A stretch of 64,000 nt of DNA, from positions 62,001-126,000 of the forward strand of contig NZ_JACKVK010000009.1 of NCBI RefSeq assembly GCF_025823185.1, read 5' to 3'. Below the pieces are notes generated by a model. That model was not told where the DNA came from. It searched no databases and saw nothing but the letters and a program-made list of their open reading frames with translations. A program made the translations under genes and the position numbers. Source of the DNA: Mycobacterium yunnanensis (GTDB taxonomy: Bacteria; Actinomycetota; Actinomycetes; Mycobacteriales; Mycobacteriaceae). Position 1 is the first letter of the stretch. Every line of letters begins with the position of its first letter. Shown piece after piece: positions 45,122 to 57,693 of the stretch.

Positions 45122-46744
45122 TCAGCCTTGGGTGAGGTGGCCGTCGACGCGGCGCCACAGCCCGTCGGGGTTCCCATCGGCAATCGGGCTGGGCAGCAAT
45201 GACTTCGGGACGTTCTGGTAGGCCACGGGCCGGAGGAACCGCTCGATCGCGCGGCCGCCGACGGAGGTGGTGCGCGAATCGGAGGTGGCGGGCGACGGTC
45301 CACCGTGGACCATGGCGTGACAGACCTCCACACCGGTCGGCCAGCCGTTGAACAAGATGCGGCCGGCCTTGAGCTCCAACAGCTCGAGCAGTTCGGCAGC
45401 GTGGTCGTGGTCGGTGTCGTCGACGTGCAGGGTCGCCGTGAGCTGACCCTCCAGATCGCCCACCAACGACGTCATCTCGGCGTCGTCCTTGCAGCGCACC
45501 ACGATGCTGGAGGCACCGAACACCTCCGCTTGTAGCGCCGCGGAGCCCCGGAAGGTCGCGGCGTCGGTGCTGAAGAGGGCGGCCTGACAGGTCGTGCGTT
45601 CGTCGCCAGGCGCCCCGCGCACGACCAGGTCGGCGTCGGCGTCGAAGGTCGCGACGCCCCTGGCGTAGTTCGCGGCGATGGTGGGCGTCAACATCGGTGT
45701 CGCCTGCGCCTGACCCAGAGCGTCCTTGGCGGCGGCGACGAACGCGTCGAGGTTCGGTCCGTCGACCGCGACGACCAGACCCGGGTTGGTGCAGAACTGT
45801 CCCGACCCCATCGTCAGCGACGTGACGAAGGCCTTGCCGAGCTCGGTTGCGCGACTGGCCAATGCCCCGTTCAAGAGGAAGACCGGATTGATGGAGCTCA
45901 TCTCGGCGTAGACCGGAATCGGCTCTGGGCGTGCGGCCGCAGCCGCGACGAGCGCCATTCCCGCCGTCCGCGACCCGGTGAAGCCGACGGCCTTGATACG
46001 CGGATCGGTGACCAGAGCCGTGCCAAGGCCCGGTCCCGAGCCGAACAACATCGAGAAGGTGCCCGCGGGCATGCCGGAGCTCGCGACGGCGTCGGCGATG
46101 ACACGGCCGACGAGCTCGGACGTGCCGGGGTGCGCGTCGTGCGCCTTGACGACGACCGGACACCCGGCCGCCAGGGCCGAGGCGGTATCCCCACCGGCGA
46201 CGGAGAACGCGAGCGGGAAGTTGCTGGCGCCGAATACCGCGACCGGACCGAGCGGGACCGCGCGCTGACGGATGTCCGGGCGCGGCAGCGGCTCGCGATC
46301 GGGCAGGGCGGGGTCGATGCGGGCGCCGTTCCAGCTGCCCTCTCGCAGGACGGCGGCGAACAGGCGCAGCTGTCCGGTGGTGCGGCCGACCTCGCCGGTG
46401 ATGCGTGCCCGCGGCAATCCGGATTCGGCGGTCGCCCGGTCCACCAGGGCGTCTCTCGCCGCGTCGAGATCGTCGGCGATGCGCTCGAGGAACGCCGCCC
46501 GTCGCTCGGAGGTGGTGGCGCGGTACTCGCCGAACGCCGCGGCGGCGGCCGCACACGCCTGCTCGACGTGCCGATCGTCGCCGTAGCGGTAGCCGGGTTC
46601 CAAGTCATGGCCTGCGACGGGATCGAAGCCGCGCACCTCGGTGCCGGTGCCCGCGACGAGGTCGCCGGCGATGATCATCCGTCCGAGCAGGGCGGGTGCG
46701 TCGGTCGGGAGGGTGGGCTCAGCCGTTCGTGTCACGCGTCCCAC
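45122..46744 (-). CDS. 2,5-dioxovalerate (2-oxoglutarate semialdehyde) dehydrogenase
   Basis: A 540-residue aldehyde dehydrogenase of the long NADP-type used in sugar-acid catabolism. Catalytic Glu281 (PVYAEMSSINPVFL) and Cys318 (GSGQFCTNPG) are in place. VFGASNFPLAFSVAGGDTASALAAGCPVVVKAHDAHPGTSE is the diagnostic cofactor region of this subfamily, which oxidises 2,5-dioxovalerate to 2-oxoglutarate. The start is the GTG at 46744, or GTG at 46735. It is the first gene of the operon. A one-mismatch GCAT-N6-ATGC element lies 39 bp upstream. Confidence 0.92.
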   Translation of the reverse strand: MGRVTRTAEPTLPTDAPALLGRMIIAGDLVAGTGTEVRGFDPVAGHDLEPGYRYGDDRHVEQACAAAAAAFGEYRATTSERRAAFLERIADDLDAARDALVDRATAESGLPRARITGEVGRTTGQLRLFAAVLREGSWNGARIDPALPDREPLPRPDIRQRAVPLGPVAVFGASNFPLAFSVAGGDTASALAAGCPVVVKAHDAHPGTSELVGRVIADAVASSGMPAGTFSMLFGSGPGLGTALVTDPRIKAVGFTGSRTAGMALVAAAAARPEPIPVYAEMSSINPVFLLNGALASRATELGKAFVTSLTMGSGQFCTNPGLVVAVDGPNLDAFVAAAKDALGQAQATPMLTPTIAANYARGVATFDADADLVVRGAPGDERTTCQAALFSTDAATFRGSAALQAEVFGASSIVVRCKDDAEMTSLVGDLEGQLTATLHVDDTDHDHAAELLELLELKAGRILFNGWPTGVEVCHAMVHGGPSPATSDSRTTSVGGRAIERFLRPVAYQNVPKSLLPSPIADGNPDGLWRRVDGHLTQG

Positions 46745-46782
46745 GCTAGGTCCGGGATCAATTCATGTCCAAGACCGATGTG

Positions 46783-46796
46783 GCACCGACTAATGC
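46783..46796. promoter_or_regulatory. GCAT-N6-ATGC-like element upstream of the dioxovalerate dehydrogenase
   Basis: On the minus strand this reads GCATTAGTCGGTGC. Its first nine bases are identical to the 38978 element, with one mismatch in the second arm. It lies 39 bp upstream of the operon's first start codon, the same spacing class as the other two elements. Confidence 0.45.
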
Positions 46797-46823
46797 TCGT
46801 CCTGCATCAGCGGTGGGCAGCCG

Positions 46824-47219
46824 TCAGGCGGACTTGCGCTCCCGCAGCGCCAGCCGCTGCAGCACGTCGCGGCCCAGCTCGCGCAGGTCCACGCGGGGCG
46901 AGGCCGCGATGAGCGTGACGCCGTCGGCGACGCCGGCCACGCCGATGTCGGCGATCAACCCCGCCAACCCGTCGACCGTGCCTGCGTAGCGCAGGGTGCC
47001 GTCGTCGACGACCGCCAACTCCCGCACCGAACGGAAGTCGGGTGCGACCGCGACGGTCACGTCGAGGATGACCTCCACGTCGCCGTGATCGGCCTGAATC
47101 CTGGCGCGGCCACGCTGAGCGCGCTGCAGGTCAGACGCCGCCAGCCGGATGGTGGGCTCACCACCGTCGGTCAGCTCACTCCAGTCGTCGCCTGCACCGT
47201 CCACCACGAATAGCCGCAC
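46824..47219 (-). CDS. Hypothetical protein, conserved-looking
   Basis: A 131-residue protein starting at GTG 47219 (VRLFVVDGAGDDWSEL). Not recognised as a named family. It has no membrane segment and ends in a basic RLALRERKSA. The C-terminal third (GTVDGLAGLIADIGVAGVADGVTLIAASP) resembles the end of luciferase-like flavin monooxygenases, where such a stretch closes the barrel, but there is no catalytic part. It could be a stand-alone fragment or an unrelated fold. It is divergent from the large NRPS-like gene across 127 bp. Confidence 0.6.
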   Translation of the reverse strand: MRLFVVDGAGDDWSELTDGGEPTIRLAASDLQRAQRGRARIQADHGDVEVILDVTVAVAPDFRSVRELAVVDDGTLRYAGTVDGLAGLIADIGVAGVADGVTLIAASPRVDLRELGRDVLQRLALRERKSA

Positions 47220-47346
47220 CTGCGCGAGGCTAGCCGCGGCGCCGACGTCGGGCGATGGTTGCAATCACGCCGATTCCCTCGGTATGGACTCGGCGAAGGG
47301 CGCGGCGTGGCGCGAACCCCTGGGGCGGGCTTAGTAGTTTGTAGTC

Positions 47347-50300
47347 GTGACGACGGAGGCTCGACCGGACATCCCGGCGCAATACCTGTTGTCGGATTCG
47401 GCACCCCCGTCGCGGACGCTGATCGACATCCTGCACGCGACCGCCGCGCAGCATCCCGACGCGCCCGCCCTCGACGACGGCGACGTGCAGCTGACCTACG
47501 CCGAGTTGCTCGCCGACGTCGAGGAGAGCGTCGCCTGGCTGGCCCAACGGGGCATCGGCCGCGGTGACCGCATCGGCATCCGGATGCCCTCGGGCAGCTA
47601 TGCCCTCTACGTGGCGATCCTCTCGGCGCTGGCCGCCGGCGCGGCGTACGTCCCCGTCGACGCCGACGACCCGCAGGAGCGCGCCGACCTGGTGTTCGGC
47701 GAGGCCGGCGTCGTCGCGATCATCACCGAATTGGGCCTGGTTCGCGGCCCCGGCTCGTCCCGCGGCTGGCGGGCCGGACCCCCCATGCCCCGCGACGACG
47801 CGTGGATCATCTTCACCTCGGGTTCCACGGGAACCCCCAAGGGCGTGGCGGTGACGCACCGCAACGCCGCCGCGTTCGTCGACGCGGAGGCTCGGGTGTT
47901 CTTGGCCGACAATCCGATCGGCCCTGGCGATCGGGTGCTGGCCGGCCTGTCCGTCGCGTTCGACGCGTCATGCGAGGAGATGTGGCTCGCGTGGCGGTAC
48001 GGCGCGTGTCTGGTGCCCGCCCCGCGATCCCTGGTGCGCAGCGGCATGGATCTCGGTCCGTGGCTGGTGTCGCGCGACATCACGGTGGTCTCGACGGTGC
48101 CGACGCTGGCCGCGCTGTGGCCGGCCGAGGCGTTGGAGGCGGTGCGGCTGCTGATCTTCGGCGGCGAGGCCTGCCCGCCCGAGTTGGCCGAACGCCTCGC
48201 GGTGGACGGTCGCGAGGTGTGGAACACCTATGGCCCCACGGAGGCGACGGTGGTCGCGTGCCTCGCCCCGCTCGGTACGGGACCGGTGAGCATCGGCCTG
48301 CCGTTGCCGGGCTGGGACCTCGCCGTGGTGGACGCGGGCGGCGTGCCCGTCCCCCTCGGCGCCGTCGGCGAACTCGTCATCGGTGGTGTCGGGCTGGCCC
48401 GCTACCTCGACCCGGAGAAGGACGCCGAGAAGTACGCCCCGATGCCGACGCTGGGGTGGTCGCGGGCCTACCGCAGCGGCGACCTGGTGCGGTTGGAGTC
48501 CGACGGGCTGTACTTCCAGGGCCGCGCCGACGATCAGGTGAAGGTGGGCGGGCGGCGCATCGAACTCGGCGAGGTCGACACCGCCCTGGTGAACCTGCCC
48601 GGTGTCAGCGGGGGTGCGGCCGCGGTCCGGCGCACCGCCAGCGGCACTCCGCTGTTGGTCGGGTACGTCGCCAGTGCCGATCCCGACTTCGACCTGCCGG
48701 CGGCCCGCGCGGCACTGGCCGAGTCGCTGCCCGCGGCCTTGGTACCCAGACTCGTTCTGCTCGACGAGCTTCCGACCCGTACGTCGGGCAAGGTCGACCG
48801 CAACGCATTGCCCTGGCCGGTCGGCGACGCCGACGACGACGCCGGCCCCGATCTCGCCGGCACCACCGGCTGGCTGGCCGGGCTGTGGCGTGACGTGCTC
48901 GCCGCCCCCGTGGCCGGGCCAGAGGAGGACTTCTTCGCCCTCGGCGGCGGGTCGCTGTCGGCGGCGCAGCTCGTCGCCGCGCTGCGGACGCGGTATCCGG
49001 AGGTCACGGTCGCCGACCTCTACGACCACCCCCGGCTCGGATCGCTCGCCGGATACCTCGACGAGCTCGACCCCCCGGCCGCAGTCGAAAGCCGAACGGT
49101 CGCACCGGTGTCCCGCGCGACCGCACTGACGCAGCTCGCCGCCACCGTGCCACTGTCCACGCTGGCGGGCATGCAGTGGGTGGTGTGGCTGGCGCTGCTC
49201 GACGACATCGCTGCCCGGTGGCAGCTGGTGCCGTGGGCGGTACCGGTCGACTGGTGGCTGCTGCTCATCGGCTTCCTCGTCTTCGTCACGCCGCTGGGCC
49301 GGATGGCCGTCGCGGTCGTCGGCGCCCGCATCCTGGTCGGCAGCCTGGAGCCCGGCACCTACCGCCGCGGCGGGTCGGTGCACCTGCGGGTCTGGCTGGC
49401 CGAACGCCTCGGCGAGGCCAGCGGTGCCGAAAACCTCGCGGGCGCACCGTGGTTGACGTACTACGCCCGGGCGCTGGGCAACCGGGTCGGCAAGGGCGTC
49501 GACCTGCACTCGGCCCCGCCGGTCACCGGCATGCTCAGCCTGGGCCACCGCTGCTCCATCGAGCCCGAGGTGGATCTGACCGGGCACTGGATCGACGGCG
49601 ACCTGTTCCACGTCGGTGAGATCGTCGTCGGCAACGACGCCACCGTCGGCGCCAGGACCACCCTGCTGCCCGGCGCCGTGGTGGGCAAGAACGCCGACGT
49701 CGCACCGGGATCCGGTGTGGTCGGCAAGGTCAAGGCCGGCCAGTACTGGAAGGGCTCGCCCGCCGTGAAGTCCGGCAAGGCGCGCCACCCGTGGCCCGAC
49801 GAGCGCCCGCCGCGCGCGCCGCTGTGGGTGGCGATGTACGGCCTCACGTCTGTGCTGCTCGGCGCCGTCCCCCTGCTCGCCCTCGGCGCCGGCCTCGCGG
49901 TCATAGGCTGGGCGATCCGCGACACCGCCACACTGCGCGACGCGGTCCTCCCCGCCCTGGCGTGGACGCCCGTCGCGACCGCCGTGGCGGTGATCGTCTA
50001 CGCAGCGGCGACGGTGCTGGGCGTCCGGCTGATGTCGCTGGGCCTGCGCGAGGGCTATCACCCCGTCCGGAGCCGGGTCGGCTGGCAATTGTGGACCACC
50101 GAGCGGCTCATGGACGCCGCCCGCAACTACCTGTTCCCCGTCTACGCGAGCCTGCTGACCCCGGCCTGGATGCGACTGCTGGGCGCCAAGATTGGTCAGG
50201 GCACCGAGATCTCGACCACGCTCATGACGCCCAAGTTCACCGTCGTGGAGGACGGCGCATTCCTGGCCGACGACACCATGGTGGCGTCCTACGAACTGGG

Positions 50301-51252
50301 CGGCGGCTGGATCCACGTCGCGACCGCCACCATCGGCAAGCGCGCGTTCCTCGGCAACTCCGGCATCACCCAACCGGGGCGACGCGTGCCCGACGACGGG
50401 CTCGTCGCCGTGTTGAGCGCTACGCCGCACAAGGCCAAGGCCGGCTCGTCGTGGCTGGGCAGTCCGCCGGTGCGCCTGCGCAGGCAACCGACGGCGGCCG
50501 ACGCCCTGCGCACGTTCGAACCCTCGCGCAAGCTGAAGATCATGCGCGGCATGGTGGAGACCTGCCGGCTGCTGCCGATGATCGTGACGTTCGCGATCGG
50601 CGTCGCGATGCTGGCCGCGCTGCAAGCCCTGGCCGTCGAGTTCGGCTGGGCGTGGGCCTCGCTGGCCTGCGGGCTCGTCCTCATCGTCACCGGCGCCGTG
50701 GCGGGAGCGATCGCCGTGCTGGCCAAGTGGCTGTGGGTGGGACGGATCGAGGCCAAGGAGCACCCGCTGTGGTCGTCGTTCGTGTGGCGCAACGAGGTGT
50801 CGGACACGTTCGTCGAAACCGTTGCCGCACCGTGGTTTGCGCGCGCCGCCAGCGGCACGCCGGTGATGAACCTGTGGCTGCGGGGCCTGGGCGCGAAGAT
50901 CGGCCGCGGCGTGTGGTGCGAGACGTACTGGCTACCGGAGGCCGACCTGGTCACCATCGGCGACGGCGCGACGGTGAGCCGCGGCTGCGTCGTGCAGACC
51001 CACCTCTTCCACGACCGGATCATGCGCCTGGACACCGTCGTGGTCGAATCCGGTGCCACACTCGGGCCGCACTGCGTCGCACTGCCGGCGGCGAAGATCG
51101 GCGCCAACGCCACCGTCGGACCCGCGTCCCTCGTCATGCGCGGTGACGAAGTGCCGCCGTCGTCGCGGTGGCAAGGCAACCCGATTGCGCCGTGGGGGCC
51201 CAAGCGCAAGAAGCGCGGCTCGTCGGCCAAGTCCTCGAAGAGCGCGGCGTGA
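47347..51252 (+). CDS. Pls/PosA-type NRPS-like protein with membrane acyltransferase-like domains
   Basis: A 1301-residue protein. Residues 1-490 are an amino-acid adenylation domain: IIFTSGSTGTPKGVAVTH (from about 154), NTYGPTEAT, YRSGDLVRLESDGLYFQGRADDQVKVGGRRIELGE and RTSGKVDRNALP. A carrier domain follows with phosphopantetheine Ser536 in FFALGGGSLS. There is no condensation domain. After that come three blocks of left-handed parallel beta-helix (hexapeptide-repeat) type (about 690-820, 930-1040 and 1150-1290), separated by pairs of membrane helices (about 605-660, 825-895, 1070-1130). This is the layout of polylysine-synthetase-like/PosA proteins. It loads one amino acid and probably transfers it within or across the membrane. 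It overlaps the M1 gene by 4 bp. The GTG at 47347 is the start. Confidence 0.88.
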   Translation: MTTEARPDIPAQYLLSDSAPPSRTLIDILHATAAQHPDAPALDDGDVQLTYAELLADVEESVAWLAQRGIGRGDRIGIRMPSGSYALYVAILSALAAGAAYVPVDADDPQERADLVFGEAGVVAIITELGLVRGPGSSRGWRAGPPMPRDDAWIIFTSGSTGTPKGVAVTHRNAAAFVDAEARVFLADNPIGPGDRVLAGLSVAFDASCEEMWLAWRYGACLVPAPRSLVRSGMDLGPWLVSRDITVVSTVPTLAALWPAEALEAVRLLIFGGEACPPELAERLAVDGREVWNTYGPTEATVVACLAPLGTGPVSIGLPLPGWDLAVVDAGGVPVPLGAVGELVIGGVGLARYLDPEKDAEKYAPMPTLGWSRAYRSGDLVRLESDGLYFQGRADDQVKVGGRRIELGEVDTALVNLPGVSGGAAAVRRTASGTPLLVGYVASADPDFDLPAARAALAESLPAALVPRLVLLDELPTRTSGKVDRNALPWPVGDADDDAGPDLAGTTGWLAGLWRDVLAAPVAGPEEDFFALGGGSLSAAQLVAALRTRYPEVTVADLYDHPRLGSLAGYLDELDPPAAVESRTVAPVSRATALTQLAATVPLSTLAGMQWVVWLALLDDIAARWQLVPWAVPVDWWLLLIGFLVFVTPLGRMAVAVVGARILVGSLEPGTYRRGGSVHLRVWLAERLGEASGAENLAGAPWLTYYARALGNRVGKGVDLHSAPPVTGMLSLGHRCSIEPEVDLTGHWIDGDLFHVGEIVVGNDATVGARTTLLPGAVVGKNADVAPGSGVVGKVKAGQYWKGSPAVKSGKARHPWPDERPPRAPLWVAMYGLTSVLLGAVPLLALGAGLAVIGWAIRDTATLRDAVLPALAWTPVATAVAVIVYAAATVLGVRLMSLGLREGYHPVRSRVGWQLWTTERLMDAARNYLFPVYASLLTPAWMRLLGAKIGQGTEISTTLMTPKFTVVEDGAFLADDTMVASYELGGGWIHVATATIGKRAFLGNSGITQPGRRVPDDGLVAVLSATPHKAKAGSSWLGSPPVRLRRQPTAADALRTFEPSRKLKIMRGMVETCRLLPMIVTFAIGVAMLAALQALAVEFGWAWASLACGLVLIVTGAVAGAIAVLAKWLWVGRIEAKEHPLWSSFVWRNEVSDTFVETVAAPWFARAASGTPVMNLWLRGLGAKIGRGVWCETYWLPEADLVTIGDGATVSRGCVVQTHLFHDRIMRLDTVVVESGATLGPHCVALPAAKIGANATVGPASLVMRGDEVPPSSRWQGNPIAPWGPKRKKRGSSAKSSKSAA

Positions 51253-52580
51253 CGCGAAACCTGAAAAAAGCCAAGGGAAGTCCGCCGGTCATCGACCCCT
51301 ACCTGCCCGGCAACGGAAACTTCGGCTACCGCGTGTCGCGCTACGAACTCGACGTCGAATACAAGGTCAACATCAACCGGCTGGCGGGCACCGCCACCAT
51401 CACCGCCGTGACGCTGGCCTCGCTGCGGACGTTCAGCCTCGACCTCTCCGACGCGCTCTCGGTCTCCAAGGTGACGGTCAACGGGCACCGGCCCGCCAAC
51501 TTCGGGCGCTCGCGGGGCAAGCTCGACGTCACCCTGGCCACGCCCCTGGCCGCCGGTGCCGCGCTGTCGGTCACCGTGCGGTACTCGGGCACGCCGAGGC
51601 CCATCCGATCACTGTGGGGCGACGTCGGATTCGAGGAACTCACCAGCGGCGCGCTGGTCGCGGGCCAGCCCAACGGCGCGGCGTCCTGGTTCCCGTGTGA
51701 CGACCACCCGAGCAGCAAGGCGAGCTACCGCATCGCGATCGCCTGCGAGAACCCGTACTACGCGGTGGCCAACGGAAAGCTGGTGTCGCGCAAGACGCGG
51801 GCCGCGATGACGACGTGGACCTACGAGCAACCCGAACCCACGTCGACCTACCTCGTCACGTTGCAGATCGGCCAGTACGAGATGCACCGACTGACCAAGC
51901 AGCCGGTACCCATGAATGCCGTTCTGCCGCAACGGTTGCGCAAGAACTTCGAGCACGACTTCGGCCGGCAGCCGCAGATGATGAAGTTGTTCGTCAAGCT
52001 GTTCGGGCCATATCCGCTGTCGAACGGGTACACCGTCGTCGTCACCGACGACGATCTCGAGATACCCCTGGAGGCTCAGGGCATCTCGATCTTCGGCGCC
52101 AACCATTGCAGTGGTACGCGTCGAGCAGAGCGGCTGATCGCGCACGAACTCGCGCACCAATGGTTCGGCAACTCCGTCACCGCGCGACGCTGGCGCGACA
52201 TTTGGCTGCACGAGGGATTCGCCTGCTACGCCGAATGGCTGTGGTCGCAGGATTCGGGCGGGCGCAGCGCCGACCAACTGGCCCGCTACTACCACGCCCG
52301 GCTCCGCTCCTTGCCCCAGGACTTGCTGCTGTCCGACCCCGGACCGCGCGACATGTTCGACGACCGGGTCTACAAGCGCGGCGCGCTGACGCTGCACGCG
52401 CTGCGCGGCACGATCGGCGACGAGAGCTTCTTCGACCTGTTGCGGGACTGGACGACTCGGCATCGCCACGGCACCGCCGTCACCGACGACTTCACCGGTC
52501 TGGCCGCCAACTACTCCGACGACTCGCTGCGGCCGCTGTGGCAGGCGTGGCTGTACTCGACGGACGTCCCCGACCTGTGA
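51249..52580 (+). CDS. M1-family zinc metallopeptidase
   Basis: A 443-residue gluzincin. The zinc site is HELAHQWFGNS with His299, Glu300 and His303; the third ligand Glu322 is 18 residues on in WLHEGFACYAEW. Only the N-terminal beta-saddle domain and the thermolysin-like domain are present. The long C-terminal domains of classic aminopeptidase N are missing, so it is a short M1 form. No signal peptide is seen. GTG at 51249 overlaps the NRPS-like stop (GTGA), and its own stop overlaps the next start, so the three genes are translated together. Usual activity would be aminopeptidase. Confidence 0.9.
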   Translation: MTRNLKKAKGSPPVIDPYLPGNGNFGYRVSRYELDVEYKVNINRLAGTATITAVTLASLRTFSLDLSDALSVSKVTVNGHRPANFGRSRGKLDVTLATPLAAGAALSVTVRYSGTPRPIRSLWGDVGFEELTSGALVAGQPNGAASWFPCDDHPSSKASYRIAIACENPYYAVANGKLVSRKTRAAMTTWTYEQPEPTSTYLVTLQIGQYEMHRLTKQPVPMNAVLPQRLRKNFEHDFGRQPQMMKLFVKLFGPYPLSNGYTVVVTDDDLEIPLEAQGISIFGANHCSGTRRAERLIAHELAHQWFGNSVTARRWRDIWLHEGFACYAEWLWSQDSGGRSADQLARYYHARLRSLPQDLLLSDPGPRDMFDDRVYKRGALTLHALRGTIGDESFFDLLRDWTTRHRHGTAVTDDFTGLAANYSDDSLRPLWQAWLYSTDVPDL

Positions 52581-53827
52581 CCGACGGCGCGGCCGTCCCG
52601 ACCCAAGGACCCGTCACCAGGAGCAGCGTCGTCCGGGTCGGCGCGGCCACCGTCGTCAGCGCGTTGTGCGGGTACGCGGTGCTCTACCTCGCGGCCCGCA
52701 ATCTCGAGCCGGCCGGCTTCTCGGTGTTCGCCGTGTTCTGGGGAGCGTTCGGACTCTTCGCCGGCGCGGCCAACGGGTTGCTGCAGGAATCGACCCGCGA
52801 GGTACGCCAGGCCAGGACGCTGGCCCGGGTGCCGGAGCCGCGGTCGAGCCCCATGCGCGTGGCGGCCGTCGTCGGGGTGGCCTCGGCAGTGGCCATCGCG
52901 GGCACGTCGCCGCTGTGGTCCTGGCACGTCTTCACCGAGTCGCAGGTGTTGAGCGTCGCACTGCTGGCCGCGGGCGTGGCCGGTTTCTGCGTGCACGCCA
53001 CGCTGCTGGGCATGCTGGCCGGGGTGGACCGGTGGTCGCAGTACGGCGCGCTCATCGTCGGCGACGCCGCCATGCGCGTGACGGTCGCGGCCGTCACGTT
53101 CCTCGTCGGCTGGGGTCTGGTCGGCTACCTCTGGGCGACGGTGGCGGGCGCCGTCGCGTGGGCCGTACTGCTGCTAGCCTCGCCCTCGTCCCGCGCCGCC
53201 GCCCGACTGCTCACCCCCGGCACCACGGCGGTGTTCCTGCGCGGCGCCTCGCACTCCATCGCGGCGGCCGGCGCCAGCGCGATCCTGATCATGGGTTTCC
53301 CCGTCCTGCTGAAGGCCACCTCGGCGGACCTCGGCGCGGCGGGCGGCGTCGTCATCCTCGCGGTGACCCTGACCCGGGCACCGCTGCTGGTGCCGCTGAC
53401 CGCGATGCAGGGAAACCTGATCGCCCACTTCGTCGACCAGCGGGCTCGACGCCTGCGGTCGCTGGTCGCTCCGATGGCGGCACTCGCCGTCCTCGGCGGT
53501 GCGGCGGTCCTGGCCGCCGGACTGATCGGACCCTGGCTGCTGCGCACCGCGTTCGGACCCGACTACCAGCTGGGCGGCGCGCTGCTGGCGTGGTTCACCG
53601 CCGCGGCGGTGATGATCGCCGCCCTCACGCTGACTGGTGCCGCGACGGTCGCGGCCGCGCTACACCGCGCCTACGCCGTCGGGTGGATCAGCGCGACGGT
53701 GGCGTCGACGCTGCTGCTGCTGGCGCCGTGGCCGCTTGAGACCCGCACCGTGGTCGCGCTGCTGTGCGGGCCGCTGGCCGGGATCGCGGTGCACGTGATC
53801 GCGCTTGCCAGGGTTCCGTCGCCGTGA
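52577..53827 (+). CDS. Polysaccharide flippase-like membrane protein (Rv3630-like)
   Basis: A 416-residue membrane protein with about 11-12 helices and the overall look of the MATE/PST flippase superfamily. VRVGAATVVSALCGYAVLYLAARNLEPAGFSVFAVFW at the N-terminus resembles the opening of Wzx-type lipid-linked oligosaccharide exporters. The GTG at 52577 overlaps the M1 stop by 4 bp. The polyprenyl-phosphate sugar synthase follows 21 bp later. By position it is the counterpart of Rv3630. It may flip the lipid-linked sugar made by that enzyme, which is inference from context. Confidence 0.82.
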   Translation: MTDGAAVPTQGPVTRSSVVRVGAATVVSALCGYAVLYLAARNLEPAGFSVFAVFWGAFGLFAGAANGLLQESTREVRQARTLARVPEPRSSPMRVAAVVGVASAVAIAGTSPLWSWHVFTESQVLSVALLAAGVAGFCVHATLLGMLAGVDRWSQYGALIVGDAAMRVTVAAVTFLVGWGLVGYLWATVAGAVAWAVLLLASPSSRAAARLLTPGTTAVFLRGASHSIAAAGASAILIMGFPVLLKATSADLGAAGGVVILAVTLTRAPLLVPLTAMQGNLIAHFVDQRARRLRSLVAPMAALAVLGGAAVLAAGLIGPWLLRTAFGPDYQLGGALLAWFTAAAVMIAALTLTGAATVAAALHRAYAVGWISATVASTLLLLAPWPLETRTVVALLCGPLAGIAVHVIALARVPSP

Positions 53828-53848
53828 GCGTGTAATTTGACCTCTGAC

Positions 53849-54543
53849 ATGCACGGCAACCGCTACGACGACACGTGGATCGTCATCCCCGCCTTCAACG
53901 AGGCGACCGTGATCTCCGACGTCGTCGCCGACGTCCGCGCCGTCTTCGACAACGTGGTCTGCGTCGACGACGGCAGCCGCGACGACACCGCCGAACAGGC
54001 CTGGCGGGCCGGGGCCCACGTCGTGCGCCATCCCGTGAACCTCGGGCAGGGCGCCGCCATCCAAACCGGCGTCGAATACGCGCGCAGCCGACCGGGTGCC
54101 GCGGTGTTCGCGACGTTCGACGCCGACGGCCAGCACCGCATCGCCGACGTCATCCGGATGATCGGGCGCCTCCGCGACGAGAAGCTCGACATCGTGGTGG
54201 GGACGCGCTTCGCCGAGGGCACCCCCAACAACATGCCCACGCTGCGCCGCCTGGTGTTCCCGCTGATCGCCAAGCTGAGCCCCACCAGCCGCAAGCTGCG
54301 GCTGACCGACGCGCACAACGGGTTGCGGGTGTTCGACAAGGCCGTCGCCGACGGGCTCAACCTCACGATGAGCGGCATGGCCCACGCCAGTGAGATCGTC
54401 GCGCTGATCGTCGAGAACGACTGGCGGGTGGCCGAAGAGCCCGTGGAGATTCTGTACACCGACTACTCCATGTCGAAGGGTCAGCCGTTGGTCAACGGGG
54501 TCAACATCGTCTTCGACGGGTTGCTGCGAAAGAGGATGCGCCG

Positions 54544-54547
<4 letters not shown>
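53849..54547 (+). CDS. ppgS: Polyprenyl-phosphate N-acetylgalactosaminyl synthase (GT2)
   Basis: A 232-residue family 2 glycosyltransferase. IVIPAFNEATVISDVV starts the nucleotide-sugar domain, VCVDDGSRDDT carries the first Asp group and FATFDADGQH the DxD metal site (Asp91, Asp93). HNGLRVFDKAV and the C-terminal YTDYSMSKGQ are typical of dolichol-phosphate sugar synthases. Position and features match Rv3631 (PpgS), which makes decaprenyl-phosphate GalNAc for galactosamine decoration of arabinogalactan. ATG at 53849 is chosen over a TTG at 53837. It overlaps the following small membrane gene by 4 bp (ATGA). Confidence 0.9.
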
Positions 54548-57679
<3,132 letters not shown>

Positions 57680-57693
57680 CGGCAATGCGCAAG

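Noticed and set aside
47968..50763. Open frame of 931 codons antisense to the NRPS-like gene
   Set aside because: Composition rich in Gly, Arg, Gln and His without any motif; the plus strand carries complete adenylation and carrier motifs.
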